Below are positions 22,089 through 31,888 of a stretch of 64,000 bases of DNA, in pieces. Under the pieces are notes generated by a model. The model made no database searches. It had not been told where the DNA came from and saw only the letters and a list, made by a program, of their open reading frames with translations. The position numbers were made by a program, and so were the translations under genes. The DNA comes from Candidatus Enterococcus murrayae. GTDB taxonomy: Bacteria > Bacillota > Bacilli > Lactobacillales > Enterococcaceae. Numbering within the stretch: position 1 is the first letter of the stretch; each line of letters starts with the position of its first letter. The stretch spans positions 49,784-113,783 of the forward strand of contig NZ_JAFLVR010000027.1 in the NCBI RefSeq assembly GCF_017315985.1. Direction: 5' to 3'.

Positions 22089-22622
22089 ATGTACGATTTA
22101 TTGCTTTTAGGTTCATTGATCACGGGTGATAAGACCGGCTACAAATTACAAAAAATCGTTGGTTCGGCCTTACAGCCGATGCGGAAAGTTTCTAGCGGCG
22201 TGCTGTATCCTTCATTAGAAAGATTGGAAAAGGAAGGGCTCGTTACTTCCACGATCTATGAGGAAGGACGAAAGCTGAAATTGTGGCATATTACCACAAA
22301 AGGTGTGGAGCGCTTCATTGAATTGATGAAAGAAACCGTTCCTTCTGACGCGAAACGCAATGATATGATTCATTTTAAATTACGTTCATTAGATAGCGTT
22401 ACGCGAACAGAGCAGCTGAGGATTCTAGAAGAGTTTCAAGCATTTATCGAAAAGGATCTAGCCTTTTATCAAAAGGCGCAGGAGGATATGGTGGCGCATC
22501 AAACACGATTTCCAGAAAATGCGGAGCGTTTCCGTATTCTAGTAGAAGCTTATGAGCTGGATATCCAAATCGCCAAAACAAAATTAACCTGGATTGAAAA
22601 ACAAATTGCTGATCGAAACTAG
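22089..22622 (+). CDS. PadR-family transcriptional regulator
   Basis: 177 residues. The N-terminal winged helix (about residues 1-85) has the family pattern of a Tyr-rich first helix, VSSGVLYPSLERLEKEGLV, and the wing WHITTKGVERF. The C-terminal half is a long helical dimerisation region (Vir_C type). PadR proteins usually repress drug-efflux genes and release DNA on binding the drug. Here the MFS pump starts 53 bases downstream with no terminator between, which fits that role. SD GAGGGGAGG precedes the ATG. Confidence 0.88.
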   Translation: MYDLLLLGSLITGDKTGYKLQKIVGSALQPMRKVSSGVLYPSLERLEKEGLVTSTIYEEGRKLKLWHITTKGVERFIELMKETVPSDAKRNDMIHFKLRSLDSVTRTEQLRILEEFQAFIEKDLAFYQKAQEDMVAHQTRFPENAERFRILVEAYELDIQIAKTKLTWIEKQIADRN

Positions 22623-22675
22623 GGGTATCCTGATCTGTGATGAATAGATAGAGATAGTGGGAGTGGTAACAATAT

Positions 22676-24211
22676 ATGGAAAATTCTTCAAAAAAATGGT
22701 TTTCATTGATTGCGATGTCTTTAGGCGTTTTTATGGGACTTTTAGATGTGACCGTAGTGAATGTGGCCTTGCCAACCATGCAAAAAGCCTTCAATGAGCC
22801 CTTCACGCAATTGCAATGGGTTCTGAATGCGTATACCTTGGTTTTTGCGGTGACGTTATTGATCGTATCAAAAATGGGCGACATGTATGGTCGAAAAAAG
22901 GTCTTTTTGGCCAGTTTGATTTTATTCGTGATCGCTTCAGTGGTAAATGGTTTTGCGCCGTCATTAGTCGTTTTAGATATTGGGCGCGGGATTCAAGCGG
23001 TCGGCGGGGCGGGAATGATGTCCTTGTCCATGGCCTTGGTTGCCTCTAACTTTGATGGCAAGCAGCGTGGTCTGGCTTTAGGGATTTTGGGCTCTGTCAT
23101 CGGCTTGTCTTCAGCTTCTGGACCGCTGGTTGGCGGGTTGCTGGTTGACGCCTTTGGCTGGGAATCAATCTTCTTTATTAATCTGCCGATCGGTATCATC
23201 GCGGTCTTGATGACGATCCGTTTTGTCAATGAAACACCAAGCTACGGGAAGGATCAAAAAATCGATTTTATCGGAATGTTCCTATCGGCTGCGGCATTAT
23301 TCAGTGGAATTTATGGGTTGATTCAAAAGGAAACGCATATTAATTGGGCGTGGACCAATCCCAAAGTCGGCGGCTGGCTAATCTTAGCTGCGGTATTTTT
23401 GGGACTGTTCATTCTTGCTGAAGCAAAAGTCAAAAACCCCATGATGAATTTGACGATGTTTAAAAATATCAACTTCATCGGATCGGTTTTAGTGGCTTTT
23501 GCACTTGGTTCAGGAATCTATGCGTTCAATACTTATTTGACCGTTCTGATGCAAAATTATATTGGCTGGTCTGCTTTTGATACAGGTATTCGGCAATTGG
23601 CGTTATCCGTTTGGTCGTTGATTTTAGGACCGGTTGTCGGTATTCTGGGAAATAAATTTTCAAAAAAATGGATGATTGTGGCTGGCTTATTAGTCAGTGG
23701 TGCCGGCTTTATCTTCTTGATCGGGCAATTGTCACCGACGATGGGGTATGCCCAATTATGGCCAACCTTAGTCATGATCGGAATCGCGAACGGGATTGTC
23801 AATCCAGTGCTAAATTCAGCTGGCTTGGAGGGTGTCGCGCCTGAAGAAATGGGAATGGCTTCTGGCTTATTGAATGTATTCCGACAATTTGGAACGAGTT
23901 TTGGCGTGGTGATCTTAGGTCTGGTGGAGGCTGATCGTTATGCTGACGTGATCAATCAAAATGCTGCAGGTCTTCACTTGCCTGACAAGCTGACGAACGG
24001 TCTGATCAACGCGGGTCCGTTTTCAGGGCATCAGATTGCCTTTTCTGATGCGTTGAGTAAAGCACCGTTTGCCCGTGGATTGCAGCAGATGGTTATCAAG
24101 GCTTTTGATCAGGGCTTGATCCAAATTTGTTACGTAGCTGGAACCATTGTTTTGATTGGTGCAGTCGGAGCAGCTATTTTTATGCGAGAGCGTAAAGAGC
24201 TGGTGGAATAG
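22676..24211 (+). CDS. MFS drug:proton antiporter, DHA2 (EmrB/QacA) family
   Basis: 511 residues with about 14 transmembrane helices. Family motifs are visible: LDVTVVNVALPTMQ in TM1 (motif D1), GDMYGRKKVF (motif A) in the first cytoplasmic loop and GSVIGLSSASGPLVGGLL (motif C) in TM5. It should export hydrophobic or cationic drugs using the proton gradient. It is co-transcribed with the PadR regulator. The SD is weak (GGGAGTGG, about ten bases before ATG). A terminator follows. Confidence 0.9.
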   Translation: MENSSKKWFSLIAMSLGVFMGLLDVTVVNVALPTMQKAFNEPFTQLQWVLNAYTLVFAVTLLIVSKMGDMYGRKKVFLASLILFVIASVVNGFAPSLVVLDIGRGIQAVGGAGMMSLSMALVASNFDGKQRGLALGILGSVIGLSSASGPLVGGLLVDAFGWESIFFINLPIGIIAVLMTIRFVNETPSYGKDQKIDFIGMFLSAAALFSGIYGLIQKETHINWAWTNPKVGGWLILAAVFLGLFILAEAKVKNPMMNLTMFKNINFIGSVLVAFALGSGIYAFNTYLTVLMQNYIGWSAFDTGIRQLALSVWSLILGPVVGILGNKFSKKWMIVAGLLVSGAGFIFLIGQLSPTMGYAQLWPTLVMIGIANGIVNPVLNSAGLEGVAPEEMGMASGLLNVFRQFGTSFGVVILGLVEADRYADVINQNAAGLHLPDKLTNGLINAGPFSGHQIAFSDALSKAPFARGLQQMVIKAFDQGLIQICYVAGTIVLIGAVGAAIFMRERKELVE

Positions 24212-24236
24212 TCTTAAAATGATGCGCACCTTTAAG

Positions 24237-24268
24237 CAGCAGTCGGTTTTATCGATTGCTGTTTTTTT
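24237..24268 (+). terminator. Terminator of the PadR-MFS operon
   Basis: The stem CAGCAGTCG / CGATTGCTG has a seven-base loop and is followed by a run of T. Confidence 0.85.
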
Positions 24269-24322
24269 CGGCTTTTGATACGGTAGTTAACGAACCCCAT
24301 GTGAAGAAGGAGGGAGCAAGCA

Positions 24323-24769
24323 ATGAATTTAACGATCAAAGCCGTAGATGAAAAGAATTGGCGAGCAGTCACGGCATTATCTGTTTCAACAGAGCAGCAG
24401 GATTTTATTGAAAGCAATGAGCAATCCTTATTGGAGGCGGCCTATGATCAGTCCTTTCAATGGCGGCCATTAGCTTTGTACCATGATACTCAGCTAGTCG
24501 GCTTTTCGATGATCGGCGCTAAAGCAGGGAAAACTATCTGGCTCGATCGCTTAATGATTGATGCTCAATTTCAAGGCAAAGGCTATGGCAGCTTTTTCAT
24601 TCCATTGCTGATTGATTTTATAAAACAGTATTATGAAATCGAGCGAATCTATCTAAGTGTCCACGAAGAAAATAAAAAAATCCTTCCCTATTATCAGCGA
24701 TTTGGTTTTATTGACAGCCGCCAATACGATCTGGAAAACGGTGAACGGCTGATGTTTTTAGATGTATAA
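24323..24769 (+). CDS. GNAT acetyltransferase, BltD-like (spermidine/polyamine type)
   Basis: 148 residues covering a single GNAT fold. The acetyl-CoA loop is in LDRLMIDAQFQGKGYGSFF (Q/R-x-x-G-x-G/A variant), followed by the helix and the ILPYYQRFGF motif typical of the family. The N-terminal pattern resembles Bacillus BltD, a spermine/spermidine acetyltransferase that is coupled to a drug pump. Here it likewise lies between two efflux genes. The substrate is inferred. SD AGGAGGG is strong. Confidence 0.8.
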   Translation: MNLTIKAVDEKNWRAVTALSVSTEQQDFIESNEQSLLEAAYDQSFQWRPLALYHDTQLVGFSMIGAKAGKTIWLDRLMIDAQFQGKGYGSFFIPLLIDFIKQYYEIERIYLSVHEENKKILPYYQRFGFIDSRQYDLENGERLMFLDV

Positions 24770-24780
24770 AAAATGTGGGT

Positions 24781-24908
24781 TTGCCTTTTTGCCGATTCGT
24801 TGCTAAAATGGATTAAAATATGAAGAACTTTTAGCAAAATCGCCGGGTTTTGTTTTCAGTAGCAGTCTACCCCATAGGCCATTGGAGGGTAGGATGCTAT
24901 TTTTTTTG
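24781..24908 (+). promoter_or_regulatory. Promoter and attenuator-like leader of the MATE gene
   Basis: The promoter is TTGCCT (24781-24786), 17 bases, TAAAAT (24804-24809). The leader of about 90 nt holds a small hairpin (CAAAATC-GCCG-GGTTTTG) and then a 12-bp terminator stem (24861-24872 with 24887-24898) and eight T. The T run ends one base before SD GGAGGG of the MATE gene, leaving no room for a promoter after the terminator. Expression of the pump must therefore pass it. No known riboswitch motif was recognised. A four-codon frame (MKNF) in the leader has no SD. Confidence 0.7.
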
Positions 24909-24919
24909 GAGGGAATTAG

Positions 24920-26212
24920 ATGAGTGAGATCAAAGGGTATGTTACACGAAGCGTGCTGAGTACATTGGGCTTGTCCTTGTATATTTTGGCGGATACATTC
25001 TTTATCGCAAATGGAGTGGGAGTGTTGGGGCTAGCCGCGTTGAATATTGCGCTGCCGTTGTTTAATTTGCTGACGGGGCTTGGTTTGCTGTTGGGGATGG
25101 GCGGTGCGACGCTTTTTGCATTGAAGGGAAGAAGCGGAGATTATTTTTCTCAATTACTGATTGTCGGCGGAATCATCGGCCTCTTCTTTACTGTTCTGGG
25201 GTTCTTTTCCAGCCGCTTTCTCGCATTATTGTTAGGTGCCAGCGGAGCAACGGTGGATTTGACGACGATGTATATGCGCTTCATTTTAGTGATGGCGCCT
25301 TTTTTCATATTGAATAATTTGTGCTTAGCCTTTATTCGAAATGATCAGAATCCGCAGCTGGCGATGAAGGCCATGATTTGTTCAAGTGTTTTTAATATGC
25401 TGTTTGATTATATTTTCGTTTTCCCAATGAAAATGGGGATGGCTGGTGCGGCATTGGCAACTGTTTTATCACCATTGGTCAGTTTAGCCATCTTGAGCAC
25501 CCATCGTAATTTTTCAAAACGCCGGCTGTCGCTAAGCTTGGTGAGACCGAAGCTTTTGACAGTCACCAAAAGTATTCAACTGGGTCTTTCTTCTTTTCTT
25601 GCGGAGATGAGTACAGGTGTCAGTATTCTGGTCTTCAATCAGGTGCTGATTGGTTTAGGGGGAGATATTGCGATCGCGGCTTATGGGGTTCTAGCAAATA
25701 TTTTAGTTGTAGCACTTTCCTTGTTTACAGGGGTCGCACAGGGGATTCAGCCCTTGATCAGTCGTGCAGCAAACAAAAGAGACACGCTCACTATTCAAAA
25801 GACGTTGACATTTGGTTTGCGAACCAGCTTTATCATGGCGGTTGTTTTGTATCTGATCTTGTTTTTCTTTAAATATCCGATTATTTCAGCCTTTAATCGT
25901 GAAAATGATCCCATGCTGATTCAGTTAGCCGCATTTGGTATCCCGATTTTCTTCTTGTCCTTGTTCGGCTCGTCGTTGAATGTTGTATTCAGTATTTTCT
26001 TTTCAGCCATCGGTCATGCCAAACAGGCCTTTGCGCTAGCATTGTTCCGCGGGTACATTTTCCTGGTTCCGTTGGTGATTCTGTTGGCCGCGATTTGGGG
26101 ATTAACGGGTGCTTGGGTGAGCTTGCCGATTACGGAAGGGCTCACAGTGCTGTTTTCGTTTTTCTTTTTACGGCAGTATAGTAACAAACAAGCGACAATA
26201 GAATCAGCATAA
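24920..26212 (+). CDS. MATE-family multidrug efflux pump
   Basis: 430 residues with about 12 transmembrane helices in two similar halves. The TM1-TM2 region (ILADTFFIANGVGVLGLAAL) and the corresponding repeat in the second half (VSILVFNQVLIGLGGDIAIA) fit the DinF/MepA branch. It probably exports cationic drugs or a metabolite in exchange for Na+ or H+. Its expression should depend on read-through of the leader terminator just upstream. SD GGAGGG precedes the ATG at 24920. Confidence 0.88.
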   Translation: MSEIKGYVTRSVLSTLGLSLYILADTFFIANGVGVLGLAALNIALPLFNLLTGLGLLLGMGGATLFALKGRSGDYFSQLLIVGGIIGLFFTVLGFFSSRFLALLLGASGATVDLTTMYMRFILVMAPFFILNNLCLAFIRNDQNPQLAMKAMICSSVFNMLFDYIFVFPMKMGMAGAALATVLSPLVSLAILSTHRNFSKRRLSLSLVRPKLLTVTKSIQLGLSSFLAEMSTGVSILVFNQVLIGLGGDIAIAAYGVLANILVVALSLFTGVAQGIQPLISRAANKRDTLTIQKTLTFGLRTSFIMAVVLYLILFFFKYPIISAFNRENDPMLIQLAAFGIPIFFLSLFGSSLNVVFSIFFSAIGHAKQAFALALFRGYIFLVPLVILLAAIWGLTGAWVSLPITEGLTVLFSFFFLRQYSNKQATIESA

Positions 26213-26221
26213 CTATAGAAA

Positions 26222-26309
26222 GAAAGCCAAACCTACAAATACTTTCAGAATTGAAAGGAGTATGCGGGTTTGACTTTCTTTTTTTAATGTTTTTTCGAAA
26301 TAAGCTTTA
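26222..26309 (-). repeat. Dispersed terminator-repeat, copy 8 (diverged)
   Basis: The hairpin closes GCCAAACCT with a GGGTTTGAC arm and keeps the inner ACTTTC/GAAAG helix. The core is diverged but recognisable (AATGTTTTTTCGAAATAAGC). It sits directly after the stop of the malate permease gene, oriented with it, and also faces the end of the convergent MATE gene. Confidence 0.6.
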
Positions 26310-26313
26310 TTAA

Positions 26314-27636
26314 TTATGAAAACAGCTGCATTAAGAATCCTGAAATGATTAGTACGATCGCGCCGCCTAAACGGTTGCCCATTTGAGCGAAGGCAATCAA
26401 TTCCATCCGGTTTGCGGCAGATAATACAGCAACGTTACCCGTTCCGCCCATTGAGTTGTTACAGAATCCAGCAGTGATACTTGCTTCGACTGGATATAAG
26501 CCGAATAAGCGGCCAACAAAACCAGAAACAACTGAGATAACAACAACACTTGTTAAGCAAAGAACAACAAATTGCCATGTTAAAGCAGAAGCTAAAACAT
26601 TCAAGTTCAATAAAGCAATACCAATACCAGCAAGAACTGCGGCAGTTAGGTTTTTAACGATCAAGTTGTTGAACATGATAGCTGCATCTTCATAGTATTC
26701 AGGAAGAATATCTGTGATTTTGCAGATAACCACGATGATGATCATAAATGCATAAGCGTGAACCTTTGGTACAAAGTAGTTACAGATTTGACCTAGGATA
26801 AAGAAAGTCAAAGCAACCATCAAACCAACGCCTAGTTGTGCGATATCAGGTTTCACTTCACGAGGTTTTCCATCGCCAAGATCGCCTTTTTCCATCAATT
26901 TACCGTTACCGTTAAGTTTTGGCATAGATTGCCCCATACGAGCGACCAAAGCAGCCCCGATAATTGCCATTACGTTCGTCATTGCAGTAGCAGGGATCAA
27001 ACGCGAAATGATTGATGAGGCATTTGTTCCGAGAACGTGCGCGTAGATGGATGATAGTGGAACAGCACCGGCACCAACACCACCAGCCATTGCAGGTAAT
27101 GAAATGTAAAGAACAGAATTAGCGAAGCCATTTCCGATCAGCATACCAACAAGACCAACAGCGAAGAATGAGACAACCATAGAAATAAGAGCTACAGGAA
27201 TAAAACGAACAGAAGCTTTCATCAAAAGCTTGCGGTTCATACCAAGGATACTACCAGTGATCAAGGCAGCGATATAAAAATCAAGAAAGCCCATGTTTGA
27301 GACAAAGTTTTTCGTTGATTCAACGACGTAATCAGGCAGGATACCAAATGTTGCGATAGCAGCAGAAGCGAAAATTGCAAAAACAGAGCCGCCGCCTAAA
27401 TAGCTTTTTACGATGGGAATTTTATTACCGATAAAATGGAATAAGTTACCAAAAATAACTAAAACAGCAATCGGTCCGATCATGTTCGTAGGTAATTTAC
27501 CCAAAGCCATCGCGATGATCAAAACAACGACCATGATTAAATAGATAGGAAGGCTAACGCCAGTGATCTTGGTTGACCAAAAGCCGGTCTTTTTTTCTTC
27601 AACTGGCATCGCAGTTGTTGATTCTTTTTGTACCAT
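26314..27636 (-). CDS. maeP: 2-hydroxycarboxylate (malate) transporter, 2HCT family
   Basis: 440 residues of the CitS/MaeN/MaeP family. Both GGXG re-entrant-loop motifs are present: SLPAMAGGVGAGAVPLSS in the first half and GFCNNSMGGTGNVAVLSA in the second. The ATG at 27636 is preceded by SD AAAGGA; a longer in-frame start upstream lacks an SD. It follows the malic enzyme gene on the same strand, as in the enterococcal mae locus, which imports malate for decarboxylation to pyruvate. Substrate preference is inferred from that pairing. Confidence 0.85.
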   Translation of the reverse strand: MVQKESTTAMPVEEKKTGFWSTKITGVSLPIYLIMVVVLIIAMALGKLPTNMIGPIAVLVIFGNLFHFIGNKIPIVKSYLGGGSVFAIFASAAIATFGILPDYVVESTKNFVSNMGFLDFYIAALITGSILGMNRKLLMKASVRFIPVALISMVVSFFAVGLVGMLIGNGFANSVLYISLPAMAGGVGAGAVPLSSIYAHVLGTNASSIISRLIPATAMTNVMAIIGAALVARMGQSMPKLNGNGKLMEKGDLGDGKPREVKPDIAQLGVGLMVALTFFILGQICNYFVPKVHAYAFMIIIVVICKITDILPEYYEDAAIMFNNLIVKNLTAAVLAGIGIALLNLNVLASALTWQFVVLCLTSVVVISVVSGFVGRLFGLYPVEASITAGFCNNSMGGTGNVAVLSAANRMELIAFAQMGNRLGGAIVLIISGFLMQLFS

Positions 27637-27685
27637 TATAAAAAATCCTTTCTTAAGTAAAGCTATGTTTGAACCCATAGAAAGA

Positions 27686-27709
27686 AGGAGTAGAATAAGA
27701 TCTACTCCT
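27686..27709 (-). other. Perfect stem-loop between malic enzyme and permease genes
   Basis: AGGAGTAGA and TCTACTCCT flank a six-base loop. No T run follows on the minus strand, so it is more likely an mRNA processing or stability element than a terminator. Confidence 0.5.
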
Positions 27710-27804
27710 ATCTAGTGTTAATAATGGATTGATATCCACAATTAAAAGAGTGTTTCTATATATAATGAACCAATCAATGAGGGGGAAGGAGAGATTGGAT
27801 TATT

Positions 27805-29430
27805 TTAGTATTCTGGAACCCATTTAGCAGCTTCAACAGCAGCTTTAACGTCTGAGATTTCTTCGCGGTTCAATTTTTGATCAACGACTGATTTCACAAC
27901 TGTTTCAGCGATGATTTGAGAGAACTCAGTTAATTTAGCGACTGGAGGCAGGATAGATGCACCTGGTTTTGTGACATCCACAATTCCGCCTAGTGCGCGG
28001 CTTGCTTGCGAAATGATTTCATCATTTACACGAGTTGAAGTTGAAGCGATTAGACCTAAGCCTAAACCTGGGTACATCAAAGCGTTGTTTGCTTGACCGA
28101 TTTGGTAAGTTACGCCGTTGTATTCAACATCGTCAGCTGGGATACCAGTTCCGATCAATGCTTTACCATCTGTCCATTCAATGAGGTCTTTAGCAGTTGC
28201 TTCAGCTAATTTTGTTGGATTTGATAAAGGCATAATGATTGGACGAGCAGTATTAGCAGCCATTTCTTTCACGATTGTTTCAGAGAAAGCACCTGGTTGA
28301 GTAGATGTACCGATCATGATTGTTGGGTGAATTTCTTTTACAACAGCTTCTAAATTCGTTAGTTCAGCATTGTTAGCAAATTCAGCACGTTTTCTAGCAA
28401 ATGGGATTTGACCAGGAGTTAAGCCTTCTGTGTCTTCAAACAATAAACCTTGTTTGTCCACTTGGTAGAAGTGTTTACGCGCTTCTTCTTCTGACGTTCC
28501 TTGACGAACCATTTCTTTTAATAGAATGTTTGCGATACCGACACCGGCAGTACCAGCACCAAATGTCAAGATTGTTTGGTCTTTCAACGCTTCGCCAGAG
28601 ATGTTCAAGCCGCCTAGGACGCCAGCAAGAACAACGATTCCTGTACCTTGGATATCATCATTGAAGGTAGTGATCTTGTCTTGGTATTTATCTAAAATGT
28701 TTGCGGCATTGCCACGTCCGAAGTCTTCCCAGTGTAGTAATAATTCAGGGAATAGATCCGTTGCTGCTTCAACGAATTGATCGATGAAGTCATAGTAAGT
28801 ATCGCCTTCCACACGGGCATGACGGTTACCTAAGTAAAGCGGGTTGTTCAATAAGGTTTCGTTGTTGGTACCTGCATCGATTGAAACAGGAAGTACTTGT
28901 GCAGGGTTGATACCAGCAGCGGCAGTGTAGACCATCAATTTACCGATCGCGATGTCGACACCGTTGACACCCCAGTCGCCCATACCTAAGATTCCTTCAG
29001 CGTCAGTCACTACGATCAAACGAATGTCTCGACCGTCAGCAGCGTTTTTCAAGCTGTCTTTGATGCTTTCTGGATCATCGATTGAAAGAAAAGCGGCATC
29101 TTGCGGTTCAACAAAAATTTCATTGTATTGTTCGATCGAGTCTGCAACGACTGGATCGTACACGATTGGCATGAATTCAACTAAATGTTGCCCCATTAAT
29201 TTGTAGAACAAAGTACGGTTGGTGTTGAAGATGTTCATTAAGAAAATCCGTTTTTCTAAATCAGATGGTTTGCTTAGATATTGTCCGTAAGCTTGAACAG
29301 ATTGTTGTTCTAATGTTTGGACGGTACTTGGAAGCATGCCTGTGATTCCGTATTTTTTGCGTTCTTCTTTGGTGAACGCAGTCCCTTTATTTAACAATGG
29401 GTTGTTTAATAGGTTTAAGCCAGTAATCAT
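27805..29430 (-). CDS. maeE: NAD-dependent malic enzyme (malate to pyruvate and CO2)
   Basis: 541 residues, the long NAD-type enzyme. The malic N-domain has the catalytic tyrosine region and [18 protein letters not shown]. The metal-binding acidic residues lie in the FNDDIQGTG motif, and the NAD-binding fold has [12 protein letters not shown]. It begins [17 protein letters not shown], typical of this class. SD AGGAGG precedes the ATG. With the downstream permease it forms the malate utilisation operon. The MaeKR two-component system that controls this locus in E. faecalis is not found next to it. Confidence 0.92.
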   Translation of the reverse strand: MITGLNLLNNPLLNKGTAFTKEERKKYGITGMLPSTVQTLEQQSVQAYGQYLSKPSDLEKRIFLMNIFNTNRTLFYKLMGQHLVEFMPIVYDPVVADSIEQYNEIFVEPQDAAFLSIDDPESIKDSLKNAADGRDIRLIVVTDAEGILGMGDWGVNGVDIAIGKLMVYTAAAGINPAQVLPVSIDAGTNNETLLNNPLYLGNRHARVEGDTYYDFIDQFVEAATDLFPELLLHWEDFGRGNAANILDKYQDKITTFNDDIQGTGIVVLAGVLGGLNISGEALKDQTILTFGAGTAGVGIANILLKEMVRQGTSEEEARKHFYQVDKQGLLFEDTEGLTPGQIPFARKRAEFANNAELTNLEAVVKEIHPTIMIGTSTQPGAFSETIVKEMAANTARPIIMPLSNPTKLAEATAKDLIEWTDGKALIGTGIPADDVEYNGVTYQIGQANNALMYPGLGLGLIASTSTRVNDEIISQASRALGGIVDVTKPGASILPPVAKLTEFSQIIAETVVKSVVDQKLNREEISDVKAAVEAAKWVPEY

Positions 29431-29636
29431 AAATAAGTCCTCCTAAATTTTAAGTGCAACGGAAGTATAAAAGGAGAAGGAAACTATAGTCAAAAGGTTG
29501 GGTAACGATAAATTTCATTTATATGAAGGATTTATCGAAGCGGCCTTTTTATTAAAAGATATTTGAAAAAAAGTAAAAATCCTTATTCTTTCCTTATAGT
29601 TGTTTTTCATACTAAAGATAGAACAAGGAGGAATGA

Positions 29637-30362
29637 ATGATGAAAGAAATGATACTCACTACTAAAAATTTGACGAAGGCCTACCATGGGCAAAGAGTCG
29701 TAAATAATTTGTCACTGGCGATTCCTAAAAATGAAGTGTACGGACTGTTGGGGGCCAATGGTGCTGGGAAATCGACAACATTGAAAATGATTGCTGGCTT
29801 GATCAAGCCTTCAAAAGGAGAAATCATCTATCAGGGTCAGCCGTGGCAGCGCAAAGATTTAACAGGGATCGGTGCTTTGATTGAGAATCCGCCGCTTTAT
29901 GGAAATTTAACTGCTCATGAAAATTTACTTGTCCGAACAACGACTTTAGGTTTATCGGCATCAAGAATAGAGGAGGTGTTGGCTATAGTCGATTTGCGAA
30001 ATACCGGTAAGAAAAAAGCACGTCAATTTTCGATGGGCATGAAGCAGCGTCTGGGGATTGCTTTAGCTCTGTTGAATCAACCGAAGCTGTTGATTTTGGA
30101 TGAGCCGACAAACGGTTTAGATCCTCTGGGAATTCAGGCTTTGCGTGAATTGATTCGCTCATTTCCAGCGCAGGGGATCTCGGTGATTCTTTCTAGTCAC
30201 ATCTTATCGGAAGTAGAAAATACCGTGGACACGATTGGGATTATCGCGAATGGACAGCTAGGATATCAGGGCGGACTGCCTAACAATAGTGCAGCGCTGG
30301 AAAAGCTCTTTATGGATGTGGCAAGAGAAAAACAAGTAGGGGAGGCTGCTTTTCATGGGTAA
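29637..30362 (+). CDS. ABC transporter ATP-binding protein, lantibiotic-protection type (LanF)
   Basis: 241 residues. It has Walker A GANGAGKST, a Q-loop, the ABC signature FSMGMKQRLG and Walker B LLILDEPTNGLD. The match to the LanF/SpaF subgroup rests on the IENPPLYGNLTAHENL segment and on the two permeases and the SpaRK-like two-component system that follow. The complex would expel lantibiotic-like peptides from the membrane. SD AAGGAGG is followed by two possible ATG starts (29637 and 29640). Confidence 0.88.
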   Translation: MMKEMILTTKNLTKAYHGQRVVNNLSLAIPKNEVYGLLGANGAGKSTTLKMIAGLIKPSKGEIIYQGQPWQRKDLTGIGALIENPPLYGNLTAHENLLVRTTTLGLSASRIEEVLAIVDLRNTGKKKARQFSMGMKQRLGIALALLNQPKLLILDEPTNGLDPLGIQALRELIRSFPAQGISVILSSHILSEVENTVDTIGIIANGQLGYQGGLPNNSAALEKLFMDVAREKQVGEAAFHG

Positions 30363-31095
30363 AATTATTCAAGCAGAGTTGCTGAAGGGAAAGCGGAGTT
30401 TTGGCAGAAAGGGCATTGTTTTGTTTCCGCTCTTAGTCAGCCTTATGGCGATCTTCTTAATGGGCGGACAGTTCACGCAGATTGGTGCTTACAATTGGTG
30501 GTATATGCTGCTTTTGCCGATGGTGGCAGCCCTGATATGCAACAATCTGATCGATTCGGACAAGCAATTATCTTTTTTTAATGTGAATATCCTGCCAATT
30601 TCGGCGAAGAAAATCTGGCAGGGGAAAATCTGGACGGGGGTACTTTATTTAGTTTTTGGCAATGGGTTGGTTTTTGGACTCACGACTTTCTCCGGTCTGC
30701 TGTTTCCCGCTCAATACCCTGTTTGGCGCGGAGCAGCAGCTGGAATAGTATTGACGGTGTGCTGGCTTTGGCAAATTCCCTTTGGTTTGTTTCTGGCAAA
30801 CCGCTTCAATTCGATCGTTACCTTTTTAAGTATTCTATTTTTAAATATTTTCTGTTCGAGCCAGACCTTTGCGGGCGGCAATCTTTGGTATCTGCCGTTT
30901 GCGATTGCTCCGCGTTTGATGGCGCCCATCATTGGAATCAATCCCAATGGTGTCCCATTAGCAGCTGGGAGTCCGCTATACGATACAAGTGTTATCGTTC
31001 CGGGGCTAATCATTACCGTCAGCCTATTTGTTCTCGGTTATTGTTTAACCACCAAATGGTTTGGCAGTGGGGGGCATTATCATGAGAAGGTTTAA
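30355..31095 (+). CDS. Lantibiotic-protection ABC permease, LanE/MutE type
   Basis: 246 residues with six hydrophobic segments and no large loops. It resembles the EpiE/MutE/SpaE immunity permeases in size and topology and in the N-terminal KIIQAELLKGKRSFGRKG stretch. Its ATG overlaps the end of the ATPase gene by eight bases, with SD GGGGAGG inside that gene, so translation is coupled. It should form a heteromeric channel with the next gene product. Confidence 0.82.
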   Translation: MGKIIQAELLKGKRSFGRKGIVLFPLLVSLMAIFLMGGQFTQIGAYNWWYMLLLPMVAALICNNLIDSDKQLSFFNVNILPISAKKIWQGKIWTGVLYLVFGNGLVFGLTTFSGLLFPAQYPVWRGAAAGIVLTVCWLWQIPFGLFLANRFNSIVTFLSILFLNIFCSSQTFAGGNLWYLPFAIAPRLMAPIIGINPNGVPLAAGSPLYDTSVIVPGLIITVSLFVLGYCLTTKWFGSGGHYHEKV

Positions 31096-31834
31096 AAGGA
31101 TCCTGCAGGCGGATATTTTGAAAGTGAAAAGAACCCCGTTCTTGTTGCTGCATCTGATCATTCCGCTGCTGGGAATTGTCATTTTTTTCAGCTACCAGCA
31201 ATGGACGAATTATCAAGCAAACAGATTAACGATCAATTTTTTCCAAATACTGGCTTTGATCTATCCTATCCTCGCAGCTTGGCTGACGACGATAGTAGCA
31301 GATCAAGAAATCGAAGCAGGAGACGGCTTCTTTCTTTTAAGCTCACCGGTAAAATTCCTGGCATTGTCGTCAAAAATGGTTCTGTTGGTAATTTTCGGTT
31401 TATTATCCTGTCTCTTTGTTGGGGCAGGCTACCATCTGATCCTTTCTCAGTTTCGCTCTGATTACTCATTGTCGCTCGCTCTTATTTTATTACTCGTGTG
31501 TATCGTTTGGTGCTGCGCGCTTTTTCAGTATTTTTTTCATCTCTGGTTAGGATTGTGCTTTGGCCGGAATGTCAATTTTTCCGTGGCCGCGGTGGAGCTG
31601 TTACTTTCAGCCTTGCTGCTGACGGGACTTGGCGAGACGATTTGGTTCCTTTTCCCCTGTGCTTGGGGGCTGCGGATGGTTCCGCTGCTGGCGGCTTATT
31701 TAGAAAACAACAGTGTGGATGTTTTAACGAAAATCCAGCTGGGGGAATTGAGCATGGTTCTGTTAACATTAATGATGTTTGGCTTTTTATCAATTTGGTT
31801 CAGTCGATGGGAAGGACGTAAAAATGAGCTGTAA
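31082..31834 (+). CDS. Lantibiotic-protection ABC permease, LanG/MutG type
   Basis: 250 residues with six hydrophobic segments. The N-terminus RRFKRILQADILKVKRTPFL matches the pattern of MutG/SpaG permeases, where a short basic helix precedes TM1. The start at 31082 (overlapping the previous gene by 14 bases, with a G-rich SD) gives the expected length. A WLTTIVADQEIEAGDGF segment follows TM2. It completes the LanFEG trio. Confidence 0.82.
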   Translation: MRRFKRILQADILKVKRTPFLLLHLIIPLLGIVIFFSYQQWTNYQANRLTINFFQILALIYPILAAWLTTIVADQEIEAGDGFFLLSSPVKFLALSSKMVLLVIFGLLSCLFVGAGYHLILSQFRSDYSLSLALILLLVCIVWCCALFQYFFHLWLGLCFGRNVNFSVAAVELLLSALLLTGLGETIWFLFPCAWGLRMVPLLAAYLENNSVDVLTKIQLGELSMVLLTLMMFGFLSIWFSRWEGRKNEL

Positions 31835-31888
31835 TGAGCTTGTTGTCTGAACTTATTACACGTATGATGGAAGCAAAGAGGTGAGAGG

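Noticed and set aside
24816..24900. preQ1, guanidine or purine riboswitch in the MATE leader
   Set aside because: None of their conserved core sequences is present, so it is reported only as an unassigned attenuator.
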